A stretch of 36,974 nt of DNA from Desulfosarcina sp. (GCA_014237405.1 JABZFO010000040.1:1-36974), one strand, 5' to 3'; counted from the stretch's first letter, positions 17,374-27,409 are shown. The notes: generated by a model not told the origin, from the sequence alone. A program made the numbers and translations.

Positions 17374-20300
17374 TCATGCATCCTTATCGCTATCTAACAC
17401 GAGCCGATAGTTTGCCGGGAACAGGGTCAGCCGACCGCTATTGCGCAGTTCCCGAATCCGGTGACCCGAGTATTCAACCGGCGTTCCATCGGGGCCAGCC
17501 AACAACAGGGTGTACTTTTCCGGGTGCTTGTCGCACAGTTCCCACACGTCGGCTTCCAACTGCAGCGGCTCACGCTCAATGCAATGATCCTTGGTCCAGT
17601 AACACTGCTGTAGCTCTCCGGATGATGAATATCGTTCCCAGGGGAAGCTGGCCCCGCTAATGCGCTCAATCCAGCCACCGTCTTCGTGGTAATATCGGCC
17701 TTCGCCGTTGTCCTTGATGAACCCACGAGTTTTGGCGTAACGTTCGATCAATTTGGGTTTCGCCGGTCGTTTTGGTCGGTTGGGCGGCGCGGGGGCATCG
17801 CCACCATGTTCTTCTTCATCCGAATTGGGCTCACCTTGGTCATCGGAGGAAACATCGTCCGTGGCTTTGGAATCATCAGCATCCGGGATAGGCTGTGAGC
17901 TTTCGGTGGCTTCGTCTGTGGATTGCGCTGCATCGCATGTTTCAGAATCCGTGGGCGTGGTGACAACAGTCTCTTCAGATGACACATTGGCATCTTCTTG
18001 ATTTGGTTTGCTGGATTCCTCTGCAGTGACCTCTTCAGGTGGCAGAAGTTTGAAATTCGCCTCCATGTATTCGGTGACAAACGCTGGGTCACGTTCTAAG
18101 CAGAGTTTGATCGAATCGACGATGTCCACTCGACCGAAAGCACGTCCCAATTCCTGGGCCACGGCCTTGGCCATTGTCGCTATGGACTTGCTCTTGACGT
18201 ACAGCGTCGTGTCCTTCCAGAGCACATCAATGCGTCGCGGAGTTCCCGATGGCGTTCCGTCGATATAGGGTGTGGTTTCAAGCGCTGCAACAACCTGCCA
18301 CTGAGTATGCATCAGACGGCGGCCAAGCTCCCGCGTCCGCTGGCTATCGACCTCATTATCAAGTACAACGCGGGCGAGACCACTCCCCAGGGAGGCAAGC
18401 CACTGCTTTGCTATGGCGTCCTCCAATTCGACAATCTTGTCTTCAAATCGATCCTCGATACTGGCGACAAGCGTCGGCAATTTCGCGAACGGATACTGTC
18501 CGCACATTTCAGCGGTCAGCTTCTGAAAATCCGCGGTCTTCTGCTTGATAGGCCTGAACAAATTGGCCCAGGGAATGAGAGTCTGCATGGTAAGCTTGTA
18601 GACCAGTTCCTCCACTGGAGCCCACACGCCGTCCAAGTTGAGCCAATGCCTGCATTCCAGCCAGATCCGCTCCGCATAACGGGGCAGGAGAGCACGAACG
18701 CGCCGGAGTTCATTTTTGGAGAGCTTCCTGTTGGATGGGATTCCGGCCAGCCACTTCAGCGCAAGATCACCCGTAGGGCGCTCGGCAACACCAACCTTGC
18801 GCCAAAGAGCCAGATCTTGAATCGCCGAATGAACCACAGCTGCGCAGGGAGCATCCTCTTCGTCCGCATTCAGAAACACCTCAGACGTGTATACCCACTC
18901 AGAGTCAGTGGTAAGGATGAGCTTTTCGTGAGTGAATACTCCTCTAATCTCTTGAAATTCATCGGTCGAACACCTGGCCGAAATATGATCGAGACGACGG
19001 CACCATTTCTCCACTTCGTTGACCGGTGGGTCGTCAACGGTTGATAGTGCCCGGAGACGGTCCAGGAGACGGTCCGGCCCCGTCGGTGTGTCTCGGACCC
19101 CGAGCATGACCAACAGCTGCCGAGTAGTCTCGGTGTCGAGTTCGGCACGCACGAAAGGCTCCACGTCTAGCAGGGACTCGGTATCTGGCGTGCGTCGAAG
19201 CAACTCGGCAGGATGCCGATAGTTGCCGCGTGTGTCCTGCAGGCAAGGTAAGTCACTGAACTTGATGATCCAGGAAGGCATAAGGACTTCATGTGTGACG
19301 GATTGTCTATATTTATTCCCATTCTGCCATACTTTAGCAGAGAGTGACTTTATCCAATATTCCTTTGGTTGAGCCAGTATACGTGTAAAAATGCGGCTCC
19401 AGAATTCTGGATCATCCTTCGCAGACAACATCCAAAAATTAAGATGTTCCTCGTCAAAGTCCCAATCTTTGATTGTAAAATTATCGCTTTTATAAGGGAA
19501 TAGGGGAACACCATCAAAACCACGTTCGCGCAACAACCTTCTAATTTTATTACGATTCCATACGCGATGCTCTGTTTTAATCAGAGGCACGAATGTCAGA
19601 AGTCTGCTCCGACCCGATGCCACCCATTGTCGCCATTCTTCTTCAGTACAGGACAAAAGAACACGATAATCCTCGTGAAGCACGTGCCCTTTGTACCAGT
19701 GGTCAGGGACGATTACATCAAGGTCATTGTGGATATCAGCAACGATGCAATCGCTGACTGGTTTGCGGTAACCATCCCAGGTTACGAACTGGAATTTCTC
19801 TGACGCTGATGCACCCAAGGACGCCGCTATTTGTGCCAATCGAATGCAGTCTTCAATATCGCAATCCTCTTGTCCGAAGAACTTATTAGCAACTTGCTGG
19901 ATCACCTGACTAACATCACCAGCCTGGCCAAGGCCAAGATCATCGAGAACCTTGTAGGCTGCTTTCACCTTCCTTTCCAAACTCCAATTTTTGTCTTGTT
20001 CCGCTTTTCGCCTCTGTTCTGCAAGGTACCGTGGCCAGTTCTGATTCAACACCAACAGATAGTCATCCAGAAACTGCCAATCCTCCTGTGACTGGAGCAG
20101 TTTCTTCTCGCCCAGACGCACAACCTTGGAGGCAGAGAACAGAATATCTTTCCCCTGTACAGGAAAAATCTGAACATTTTTATATTTACGGTTAAAAGGA
20201 TAACCAACTATGTCATCGGCTATGTAGTCCCACAACCAAAGAAGCTTGGCCCAGGACTCCGGTTTGGGTAAGTGCTTTGATATAAGCGTATCCAACACGT

Positions 20301-21618
20301 ATTCTTTGCCAAATTCATCACAACAGTTCAGATTGATAAGCTTGCGCCGATGCGCCGATATCACGTATCGGGAGAGAATCGGGCGGGCACCCTCGCTAAA
20401 CAATTGCACCACCTGATCCAATGACCATACGTCAAGAAGAACGCTTGGAAGAGCAATGCAGCCTTTTTCCTTCTCAAACGATCCGTCTTCTGTAATTAAA
20501 TATGGCTTGTTCGCTAAAGTGGTTTCGCAAGATTCCTGGACAATGCGCCCACAGTTTCCTTCGATAGAATGGTCCTCTCGATTTAAGTCAGAGAGCAGTG
20601 CGTAGGCTTTGCACCGTTGTTTGATGTCCAGATCGTTACGGCCTAGCCATTCAAGCATGGCCTTCGTTGCCAGCTTTCCCACTCGTTTCAGAATCCACCG
20701 GTTGGTAGGTGATGTCTCTGGGTCCTTTATTTTTACACGGGCCGGATCCTGAATAAACGGCGCATTGCATGCAAAGGGAAGCTCAGTCTTGACCCCCGTT
20801 GGAAGAATCACGAACAGTCGACCTTCCAAACCGAGAACGATTTCGATCTTACACGGCGGAAAGGATGTCTCTTCATCCACCGCAACCATACGTTCTTGGC
20901 GAATTTCCTCCAGCGCTTCCTCGGGGAAGGCTTCGGGGCTCGATTGAATCAGTAGGAACTGCCGATCCGAATCGCTTGCCAGTGCCATCCAGTGCGAGTC
21001 AGCGATCGGCCCGGGAGACTTCGCCTCCCACCGGATTTCCTGCCTGCGAACGATCAGACAACGGATGGATCGAAAGAAAAGCAACGATGCTGGGCTTTTC
21101 GTCCAGTCTTCAAGATTCTTTTCCAATTCACGAAGACGGTGATCATCTCGGATTGCCACACGAATTTCAGTGTGGGAGGCAGGCATTCCATTCCGCGTCT
21201 GCCACACGGGTTCCGTGAAGCGCTCCCGACAGAAGGCAACAGATAACGAGGGCGTATTGAGGCGAACTTCATCGCCGAGGCTGAAAGTGCTCTTAAACCC
21301 GACCCCACGAAAGCCGATGGTGTGAAGCGCCCGCTTATTGGAGTAACCGAAGCGGCACAGAGACGTGAAATGTTCCTCGATAAAATCCTCACCGTTATGA
21401 GTGAAGACAAAGTCTCCATCCTGAATGCCTACTGACGCCATGGTTGCTCCGGCATCGTCGGCATTCTGAAGAAGCTCCGAAACGACATGTCGCGGACTCT
21501 GGACCTGCTTGAACAATTGATGCCAAGGCCCCGCAAGCACGGGGTCTTGTTCCAGTTGCTCCCAGCGTCTGGCCGCGCGACAGCGGACCTCTTCGAAATA
21601 GACGGGAACATCTGTCAT
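17374..21618 (-). CDS. Large sacsin-like GHKL (Hsp90-type) ATPase
   Basis: This 1414-aa protein has an N-terminal Bergerat ATP-binding fold like that of sacsin/Hsp90: N-box ELLQNADDAGA at 48-58, HNGEDF at 74-79 and the lid GFRGVGFKSTF at 102-112. The long middle part has no recognised domain. Near residues 1195-1295 is a Ser/Glu/Asp/Thr-rich disordered linker, followed by a basic PKRPAKPK stretch and a C-terminal domain of about 110 residues with several Trp/Tyr. Its start overlaps the helicase stop by 4 nt (ATGA), suggesting coupled translation. Proteins of this type occur in defence operons beside helicases; a role as a conformational regulator or sensor is inferred. It is unusually large for a GHKL ATPase in bacteria. 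Confidence 0.82.
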   Translation of the reverse strand: MTDVPVYFEEVRCRAARRWEQLEQDPVLAGPWHQLFKQVQSPRHVVSELLQNADDAGATMASVGIQDGDFVFTHNGEDFIEEHFTSLCRFGYSNKRALHTIGFRGVGFKSTFSLGDEVRLNTPSLSVAFCRERFTEPVWQTRNGMPASHTEIRVAIRDDHRLRELEKNLEDWTKSPASLLFFRSIRCLIVRRQEIRWEAKSPGPIADSHWMALASDSDRQFLLIQSSPEAFPEEALEEIRQERMVAVDEETSFPPCKIEIVLGLEGRLFVILPTGVKTELPFACNAPFIQDPARVKIKDPETSPTNRWILKRVGKLATKAMLEWLGRNDLDIKQRCKAYALLSDLNREDHSIEGNCGRIVQESCETTLANKPYLITEDGSFEKEKGCIALPSVLLDVWSLDQVVQLFSEGARPILSRYVISAHRRKLINLNCCDEFGKEYVLDTLISKHLPKPESWAKLLWLWDYIADDIVGYPFNRKYKNVQIFPVQGKDILFSASKVVRLGEKKLLQSQEDWQFLDDYLLVLNQNWPRYLAEQRRKAEQDKNWSLERKVKAAYKVLDDLGLGQAGDVSQVIQQVANKFFGQEDCDIEDCIRLAQIAASLGASASEKFQFVTWDGYRKPVSDCIVADIHNDLDVIVPDHWYKGHVLHEDYRVLLSCTEEEWRQWVASGRSRLLTFVPLIKTEHRVWNRNKIRRLLRERGFDGVPLFPYKSDNFTIKDWDFDEEHLNFWMLSAKDDPEFWSRIFTRILAQPKEYWIKSLSAKVWQNGNKYRQSVTHEVLMPSWIIKFSDLPCLQDTRGNYRHPAELLRRTPDTESLLDVEPFVRAELDTETTRQLLVMLGVRDTPTGPDRLLDRLRALSTVDDPPVNEVEKWCRRLDHISARCSTDEFQEIRGVFTHEKLILTTDSEWVYTSEVFLNADEEDAPCAAVVHSAIQDLALWRKVGVAERPTGDLALKWLAGIPSNRKLSKNELRRVRALLPRYAERIWLECRHWLNLDGVWAPVEELVYKLTMQTLIPWANLFRPIKQKTADFQKLTAEMCGQYPFAKLPTLVASIEDRFEDKIVELEDAIAKQWLASLGSGLARVVLDNEVDSQRTRELGRRLMHTQWQVVAALETTPYIDGTPSGTPRRIDVLWKDTTLYVKSKSIATMAKAVAQELGRAFGRVDIVDSIKLCLERDPAFVTEYMEANFKLLPPEEVTAEESSKPNQEDANVSSEETVVTTPTDSETCDAAQSTDEATESSQPIPDADDSKATDDVSSDDQGEPNSDEEEHGGDAPAPPNRPKRPAKPKLIERYAKTRGFIKDNGEGRYYHEDGGWIERISGASFPWERYSSSGELQQCYWTKDHCIEREPLQLEADVWELCDKHPEKYTLLLAGPDGTPVEYSGHRIRELRNSGRLTLFPANYRLVLDSDKDA

Positions 21619-24600
21619 CGCGGCGATTCCCCTTTGGCGAGCAACTCTGCCAGTTTGTAATTGACGCTGGTTACGCCGAAATCGGGTTCTCGGCCAAAGG
21701 GCTCGCGTATATAGGTGATCTTCGCCGCATCCTCGCCATCGACCTCCACGACGGCCAGTATGAATTGCTCCGGCTTGTTCAATGCGGTGAGAATCTCGTT
21801 CTTGGTGATGGTGACGGTGTCGGCTCCTTGGACCCGCCCCTTAACCTCAACGAAGCGAAGTCGGGCGTTCCCATTGGGATCGCGGGACTCCACGTCATAG
21901 CCGCACTTATCTGCTGATACATCACGGGGATCGAATCCCAGTTCTCGTTCGATCTCCATCACAGCCTTCATTGCGATCATCTCAACACGTTTGGTTTCCT
22001 TTGCCTGGAGAGCAGGAGCAATGGATGAATCAGAGATTTTATTGAGCAGGCCAATCGGAATGATCATCGCGCCGGCAATGACATTAGGGGGAAGTGGAGA
22101 GATTCGGCGTTCCTGCTGAAGATCTTCCATGCGCTTTTGAAGACGCATCGTCAGTTCGTCGGCACGCTGACGCGCTTTTTCTGAATTGATCTTGGCGTTT
22201 ACCTTTCCCGCAAGTTCCTCCTGCTTGAGTTGCTCGGCACGATGATCCCAATGATTGATTTCAACGGTAAGACGATCCTTGACCGCTGCCATCGTTTTGT
22301 CTACCAGTTCCTCTTTGCGCGATTTCACCTCCAGAAGGTGGTTTGGCACCAGAGTCTGAACGGCATACCCGAGAGCACAAGTCTCGATTTTATCTCGTAA
22401 CCAACCCGGCTGTTCCATTTCCTGGACCAGTTTACGTTCCGAACCCGTGGGAGGCCGGTAATCAAGGTAAGGAGCATATCCAGCCCGGCGAACCTGGTCA
22501 CCTTCTGTCACCTCGGCGAACTGAATCTGACGAGAGACAATTCTCCGGTTGCCAGTGTGGTCAGTTCGGGCATCTTGAATAGAGTGCTCAAGGAAGACGA
22601 GCGCACGAACTTCCTCCCCTGGGTCACCCTCATCGATCAAAATCGCACCTTGTTTAAGAAGGTCACGGTGCCTTTCAAGGATCAGATCAAGTGTAGCTTC
22701 AAGCAGTGGATGTCCCGGACAGACAAACTCAGCCATAGGCTTTCCAGGCTCACTGATCAGGTCTTTTTCAAAGGACAAGCGTTCGTATCGTGTGAGCACG
22801 GGGTCGCGCATACCGATAATGCGGTCCCGGTTACGAATGACAGCGGGGACATGAGTGGCCTCGTATCGTTTAGGCTCCCTTTCCCTTAATGTGCCGCCAA
22901 GCCGTTTGAACGCCTCGTTGAAGAATGAAGCAACAAAATGCGGCTGAAGCCTTCGCGCTTCAGCACGCTCCATGTCTTCTCTAATTTCCTGAACACGAGA
23001 GGCATCCATCGAGTCATGGGCAAGCGCATGCTCTTCGATCAGATCACGAAGCTTGTCGCGATCCATTGCAATATCAACGACTTCATTGAGGCGGGCGCGC
23101 ACCTCCGGTCGATCGCCGTAGCGAATGGCTTCCATCAGCAGTTTCCGAAGAGGCTTATCGTCAAAAGTAAGCTTGCCCAGAATATCGAAAACTTTGCCGC
23201 CAAGCGCCTTACGTTCCTCGTCCAACTTTTCCAATAGGCGACGATAGACATCGCCTTCTCTCGTCTTTGATGCAACGAGATTCCAGCAATGGCAAACTTC
23301 GGTCTGACCGATTCGGTGAATACGCCCAAAACGCTGTTCGAGACGATTGGGATTCCACGGCAGGTCATAATTGACCATCAAGTGGGCGCGTTGGAGATTG
23401 ATACCTTCTCCAGCGGCATCCGTGGCCAATAACACTTCCGTTTCCTTGTCCTGCGTAAACAGCGTTTCCGCCTTCTTACGTTTTTCACGACCCATTCCAC
23501 CATGAATGGTCACGATGGCTTCCGGTTTTCCGATCACGGAGCCGATACGTTCCTGAAGGTAATTCAGGGTATCTCGGTGCTCGGTAAAAATAATGAGCTT
23601 CCGGCGGTGGCCATGGGCGTCGAACATCTCTGTTTGATTCTGAAGAAGCCGGGACAGTTCATCCCATTTGCGATCCGATTGCGATTGTCGGACACGCAGC
23701 GCAACTTGCGCCAGATCCTTTAGTATCTCTATTTCCGCCTTCAGTTCGGCGATGGTCTGGGCTGCAGAAGCCAGGTCGACGACACGCTCTTCGGTGTCTT
23801 CAACCTCCTCATCCGGCGCATCCTCAAAGTCTTCAAGGTCGTCTTCGGAAAAAGCAGGTAGGTCGTTCTGCCAATCGATACAAACCTCTACACCCCGCTT
23901 AAGAAGCTCCTCTTCCCGGCACCGTTTTTCGAGACGCTCCCTACGTCTTCGGAGCGACTGATAAATGGCCTCGGGAGAGGATGCGAGGCGGCGCTGAAGG
24001 ACGGTGAGAGCAAAACCGATAGTGCCCCTGCGTCCATTGTTTGCGAGTTGTTCGGCTCTGTTGAACTCCTCACGAACATACTCTGTGACACGCTGATAAA
24101 GATGGGCCTCTCCATCAGAGAGCTCGTATTTAACGGTGTAGGCTTTCCGTTCGGGGAACAGCGGGCGACCATCGAACTTCAGTAGGTCTTCTTTGACCAT
24201 TCGGCGCATCAGATCTGACGCATTTACCGAATGAACGCCATCCCGAAATTTTCCCTCGAATCGGTCCCCATCAACCAGGGCCATGAACAGTTGGAAATCT
24301 TCTTCCTTACCGTTATGCGGAGTTGCTGTCAGAAGCAGGAAATGCCTCGTCAGTGTGGAAAGTAGTTGGCCCAACTTGTAGCGTTTGGTCCGGCGAATCT
24401 CACCGCCCCAGAACGAGGCACTCATTTTATGGGCTTCGTCGCAGACCACGACGTCCCAATCGGTGGTCTTGAGTTTTTCCTGCACGTCCTCATTGCGGCT
24501 GAGCTTGTCGAGACGACAAATCGAGAGTGGATTTTCCGAGAACCAGTTCCCGGTCCGTGCCGCCTCGTACTTGTCATTCGTCATGATCTCGAAGGGTAGA

Positions 24601-25127
24601 TGGAAGCGCCGATAGAGTTCGTCCTGCCACTGTTCGACCAGATTGCCCGGGCAAACAATCAGGCACCGTTGCAGATCGCCGCGCGCAATCAGTTCTTTGA
24701 TCAGCAACCCAGTCATAATGGTCTTTCCGGCACCAGGATCATCTGCAAGTAAAAAACGAAGCGGTTGGCGCGGAAGCATCGTCTCATAAACGGCAGTAAT
24801 CTGGTGCGGCAGCGGATCCACGAGCGAGGTATGAACGGCTAACAGCGGATCAAAGAGGTAGGCAAGGCGGATGCGGTGCGCCTCGGAAACAAGCCGGAAC
24901 AGGTCAGGATCACCGTCGAAGCTCCATGGCTTTCCGGATTCCAAGATTTCGAGATCGTCCTCACGATCCCGATAAATCAGTTCGTTCGCCAGTTTTCCCT
25001 TACTGTCTTTATATGTGAGTTCGATGGCAACGGAGCCAATCCATGACACATCGACAACGGTGATGAACCCATCGGGTAGGATGCCTTTAACACTCGCTCC
25101 GCGTTTCAATTCTTCAAGTCGGGCCAC
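21615..25127 (-). CDS. SNF2/DEAH superfamily 2 helicase with C-terminal DUF3883
   Basis: The protein is 1170 aa with a GTG start at 25127. Motif I is LADDPGAGKT at 127-136, motif II DEAH at 230-233, motif III TATPHNG from 267, and the second RecA domain has DAAGEGINLQ and QRFGRIHRIGQ (motifs V-VI). The C-terminus is DUF3883-like, with GYDVES and FVEVKGR (D1078, E1094, K1096), a PD-(D/E)XK-type nuclease-like pattern. It is thus a DNA translocase with a possible nuclease tail, the helicase of the helicase-methylase-ATPase set. It is the first large gene of the operon; its start overlaps the stop of a small HTH ORF by one base. Confidence 0.9.
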   Translation of the reverse strand: MARLEELKRGASVKGILPDGFITVVDVSWIGSVAIELTYKDSKGKLANELIYRDREDDLEILESGKPWSFDGDPDLFRLVSEAHRIRLAYLFDPLLAVHTSLVDPLPHQITAVYETMLPRQPLRFLLADDPGAGKTIMTGLLIKELIARGDLQRCLIVCPGNLVEQWQDELYRRFHLPFEIMTNDKYEAARTGNWFSENPLSICRLDKLSRNEDVQEKLKTTDWDVVVCDEAHKMSASFWGGEIRRTKRYKLGQLLSTLTRHFLLLTATPHNGKEEDFQLFMALVDGDRFEGKFRDGVHSVNASDLMRRMVKEDLLKFDGRPLFPERKAYTVKYELSDGEAHLYQRVTEYVREEFNRAEQLANNGRRGTIGFALTVLQRRLASSPEAIYQSLRRRRERLEKRCREEELLKRGVEVCIDWQNDLPAFSEDDLEDFEDAPDEEVEDTEERVVDLASAAQTIAELKAEIEILKDLAQVALRVRQSQSDRKWDELSRLLQNQTEMFDAHGHRRKLIIFTEHRDTLNYLQERIGSVIGKPEAIVTIHGGMGREKRKKAETLFTQDKETEVLLATDAAGEGINLQRAHLMVNYDLPWNPNRLEQRFGRIHRIGQTEVCHCWNLVASKTREGDVYRRLLEKLDEERKALGGKVFDILGKLTFDDKPLRKLLMEAIRYGDRPEVRARLNEVVDIAMDRDKLRDLIEEHALAHDSMDASRVQEIREDMERAEARRLQPHFVASFFNEAFKRLGGTLREREPKRYEATHVPAVIRNRDRIIGMRDPVLTRYERLSFEKDLISEPGKPMAEFVCPGHPLLEATLDLILERHRDLLKQGAILIDEGDPGEEVRALVFLEHSIQDARTDHTGNRRIVSRQIQFAEVTEGDQVRRAGYAPYLDYRPPTGSERKLVQEMEQPGWLRDKIETCALGYAVQTLVPNHLLEVKSRKEELVDKTMAAVKDRLTVEINHWDHRAEQLKQEELAGKVNAKINSEKARQRADELTMRLQKRMEDLQQERRISPLPPNVIAGAMIIPIGLLNKISDSSIAPALQAKETKRVEMIAMKAVMEIERELGFDPRDVSADKCGYDVESRDPNGNARLRFVEVKGRVQGADTVTITKNEILTALNKPEQFILAVVEVDGEDAAKITYIREPFGREPDFGVTSVNYKLAELLAKGESPR

Positions 25128-25282
25128 TATGACTCTCGTTTTCTGGTTTCTGGGTTTTCATTATTTTTTGGGGAAACGTTCGCTCCGCCGCTTATCACCC
25201 ACTCGTCGACTTCCCTTTTGTTGAACTTCCAGAGTCGACCAATTTTGTGTCCTGGCATCGGTCTTCCATCATTCGTCTCCAT
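25127..25282 (-). CDS. Truncated excisionase-like (HTH_17) DNA-binding ORF
   Basis: The ORF gives 51 aa beginning METNDGRPMPGHKIGRLWKF, followed by NKREVDEWV. GHKIGRLWKFNKREVDEW is the conserved recognition-helix/wing end of excisionase-type HTH domains (usually 60-90 aa). The N-terminal HTH half is missing: an in-frame TGA precedes the ATG, and 25283-25460 shows no matching sequence. The TAG stop shares a base with the helicase GTG (TAGTG), so the intact gene was probably the operon's regulator. The IS1634-like element begins 180 nt upstream. It is either a remnant or a mini-protein; the tail (NNENPETRKRES) comes from a purine-rich repeat-like sequence. Confidence 0.55.
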   Translation of the reverse strand: METNDGRPMPGHKIGRLWKFNKREVDEWVISGGANVSPKNNENPETRKRES

Positions 25283-25461
25283 TCATGCTTGGCCTCATGG
25301 GTTGTCGTCTTTCAACGGCCTCTTACTATCGGTTCATGGATAGGTTTGCCAGGATTCAGCCTTTCAGGTCTTTCATCCTAACAAGCAAAAATAAAAGATA
25401 TCAGAGAAAGATCGATTGTTAAACCGTTTTTCAGATTGTATTCAGTTTTAACCCATTTTAA

Positions 25462-27336
25462 CTTGGGTTTGCGGCGAGTAGGCAGAAAATCACTTCAAAA
25501 TGAGCTATCCGCGATACCCGGGTTCTATAAATTCAAGGGGTTAATTCCTCCGCCTCACTTTTCGGCGCCCAAAACTTGTAGGCACACGAAATAGCACTTT
25601 ACACTTGCATTAAATAAGGATACACGCTATACATGTAAGCATGTATCTGCGATCCACAAAGCGCAAGAACAAGGACGGCTCGGTAGTCGAGTATTACCAG
25701 CTGGCCCATAACGAGCGCCACCCCGATACACGCAAACCCGTCGCCAAAATCATCCACAACTTCGGTAGAGCCGATCAACTGGACCGGCAACAGTTGGTGC
25801 GGCTTTGCCATTCCATCGCCCGCGTCTGCGGATTGACCGTCATCGATCCTCGTGTAGCGTCCATCGAGTCACCTGCGATGGGGGATCCTTCTTTTGCCGA
25901 AGGCCTCAAGATCAAGCAGACCCTTGCCTTGGGCTGCCCCATGGTCATCGAAGCCCTTTGGGAGCAACTGGGGCTGAAAAAGACGCTGCAAGATATTGAG
26001 AAAGCCGCGGGCACCCAGGCGCCTTACGAGCGTGCCTTGCTGGCCATGGTGGCCAACCGGTTGTGTGAGCCCGAGTCAAAGCTTGGCGTCTGGGGTCGCT
26101 GGTTGTCCAAGGTCTACCTGCCTTCGTGTAAGGGACTGAAGCTCAGCCATATGTACGACGCCATGGATCTGCTCCATGCTCATGCCGAGAAGGTGGAAAA
26201 GGCCGTGTTCTTCCAGACGGCCAACCTGTTCAACCTGGAAGTAGACCTGATCTTCTACGACACCACCACGGCCTCCTTTAGCGTGGACTATGAAGACGAT
26301 CCGGAGCGCCACGCCAATGCGACCCTTCGCAAGTTCGGTCACGCCAAGGAAGGGTTCTGGGCGCCGCAGGTTGTCGTCGCCTTGGCCGTCACCCGCGAGG
26401 GCATCCCGGTGAGAAGCTGGGTGCTGCCCGGCAACACCGCCGATGTCAGCACGGTGGAGAAGGTCCGCGCCGATCTGCGAGGATGGAACCTGGGCCGCGC
26501 CATGTTTGTGGCCGACTCGGGGATGAACTCCGAAGGCAACCGCAGCGAACTGGCCAAGGCCTGCGGCAAATACCTGCTGGCCTGCCGCATGGCCAATGTC
26601 GCCGAGGTCAAACGCGATGTACTTGCCAAGCGCGGTCCTTACACCGTCTTCCAGGGTAACTTGCAGGCCAAAGAGGTCATCGTCGGCGATGGTGAACGGC
26701 GCAAGCGCTATATACTGTGCTACAACCCCAAAGAGGCGAAACGGCAGCAAAGGCACCGTCAGATGATCGTAGAGCTTCTGGAAGCCGAACTGGGCCGCCA
26801 TCAGAACCAATCTACAAAAGCCCAGTGGGCCATTGAGCTGTTGGCCTCGCGGCGCTTCAAGCGCTACCTGCGCACCACCAAATCCGGCCAGGTGCGCATG
26901 GATCGAGGCGCCATCCGTGAAGCCGCCAAGTACGACGGCAAGTGGGTGATCGAAACCAATGATGACACCATCAGCCTGGAAGACGCCGCCCGCGGCTACA
27001 AGGGCTTGATGGTGATCGGACGCTGCTTTCGCTCTCTGAAGCGCACCCAGATCAAGATGACGCCAATGTACCACTGGGCAAGCCGGCGCATTGAGACCCA
27101 CGTAAAAATCTGCGTGCTCGCTCTGATGATCGAACGTAGTGCTCATGCGTAACGAACTGCCCTCTGGAGCACGCAAGATCTTTAAATCCTTAAAGATCAC
27201 CCCTCCCAAGCAGGTCATCCACCTGGAAGAAAACAGTTAAAATCCGTAGACACACGCTGAATTTCATTCATTTTTGAAAATCCGCGACTGGCGCACGTCT
27301 GCGCGAATTCGTTAACTTGCTCGCCGCAAACCCAAG
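25462..27336 (+). mobile_element. IS1634-like insertion sequence
   Basis: The ends carry the inverted repeat CTTGGGTTTGCGGCGAG (25462-25478) and its reverse complement (27320-27336). TTTAA directly flanks both ends (25457-25461 and 27337-27341), consistent with a 5-bp target duplication. The element is about 1875 bp with one full transposase gene. It sits upstream of the defence operon and may have removed or displaced that operon's promoter region. Confidence 0.8.
25641..27152 (+). CDS. IS1634-family transposase (DDE)
   Basis: The protein is 503 aa with the family N-terminus MYLRSTKRKNKDGSVVEYYQ, the first Asp in LIFYDTTTASF near residue 211, the second in FVADSGMN near residue 290, and a late Glu-containing helical region. 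It cuts and pastes the element through the ends described. The frame appears intact, so it may be active. Its GC content is higher than that of the flanking phage-like region. A long antisense frame (27218 to 26076) is a shadow of this gene. Confidence 0.9.
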   Translation: MYLRSTKRKNKDGSVVEYYQLAHNERHPDTRKPVAKIIHNFGRADQLDRQQLVRLCHSIARVCGLTVIDPRVASIESPAMGDPSFAEGLKIKQTLALGCPMVIEALWEQLGLKKTLQDIEKAAGTQAPYERALLAMVANRLCEPESKLGVWGRWLSKVYLPSCKGLKLSHMYDAMDLLHAHAEKVEKAVFFQTANLFNLEVDLIFYDTTTASFSVDYEDDPERHANATLRKFGHAKEGFWAPQVVVALAVTREGIPVRSWVLPGNTADVSTVEKVRADLRGWNLGRAMFVADSGMNSEGNRSELAKACGKYLLACRMANVAEVKRDVLAKRGPYTVFQGNLQAKEVIVGDGERRKRYILCYNPKEAKRQQRHRQMIVELLEAELGRHQNQSTKAQWAIELLASRRFKRYLRTTKSGQVRMDRGAIREAAKYDGKWVIETNDDTISLEDAARGYKGLMVIGRCFRSLKRTQIKMTPMYHWASRRIETHVKICVLALMIERSAHA

Positions 27337-27409
27337 TTTAACCGATTGATATTATTTAAACTGAAGAATAATACTGTTTCGGACCATGATATTTTATAAA
27401 GTTTGATAT

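Noticed and set aside
9166-25127. DISARM or BREX system
   Set aside because: No DrmA/DrmB, PglX, PglZ or BrxC-like protein is visible; the DUF1156 and DUF499 pair points to the Hma type instead.
26076-27218. A 380-codon open frame on the minus strand
   Set aside because: It is antisense to the intact IS1634 transposase, which has clear family motifs; the frame is a high-GC shadow.
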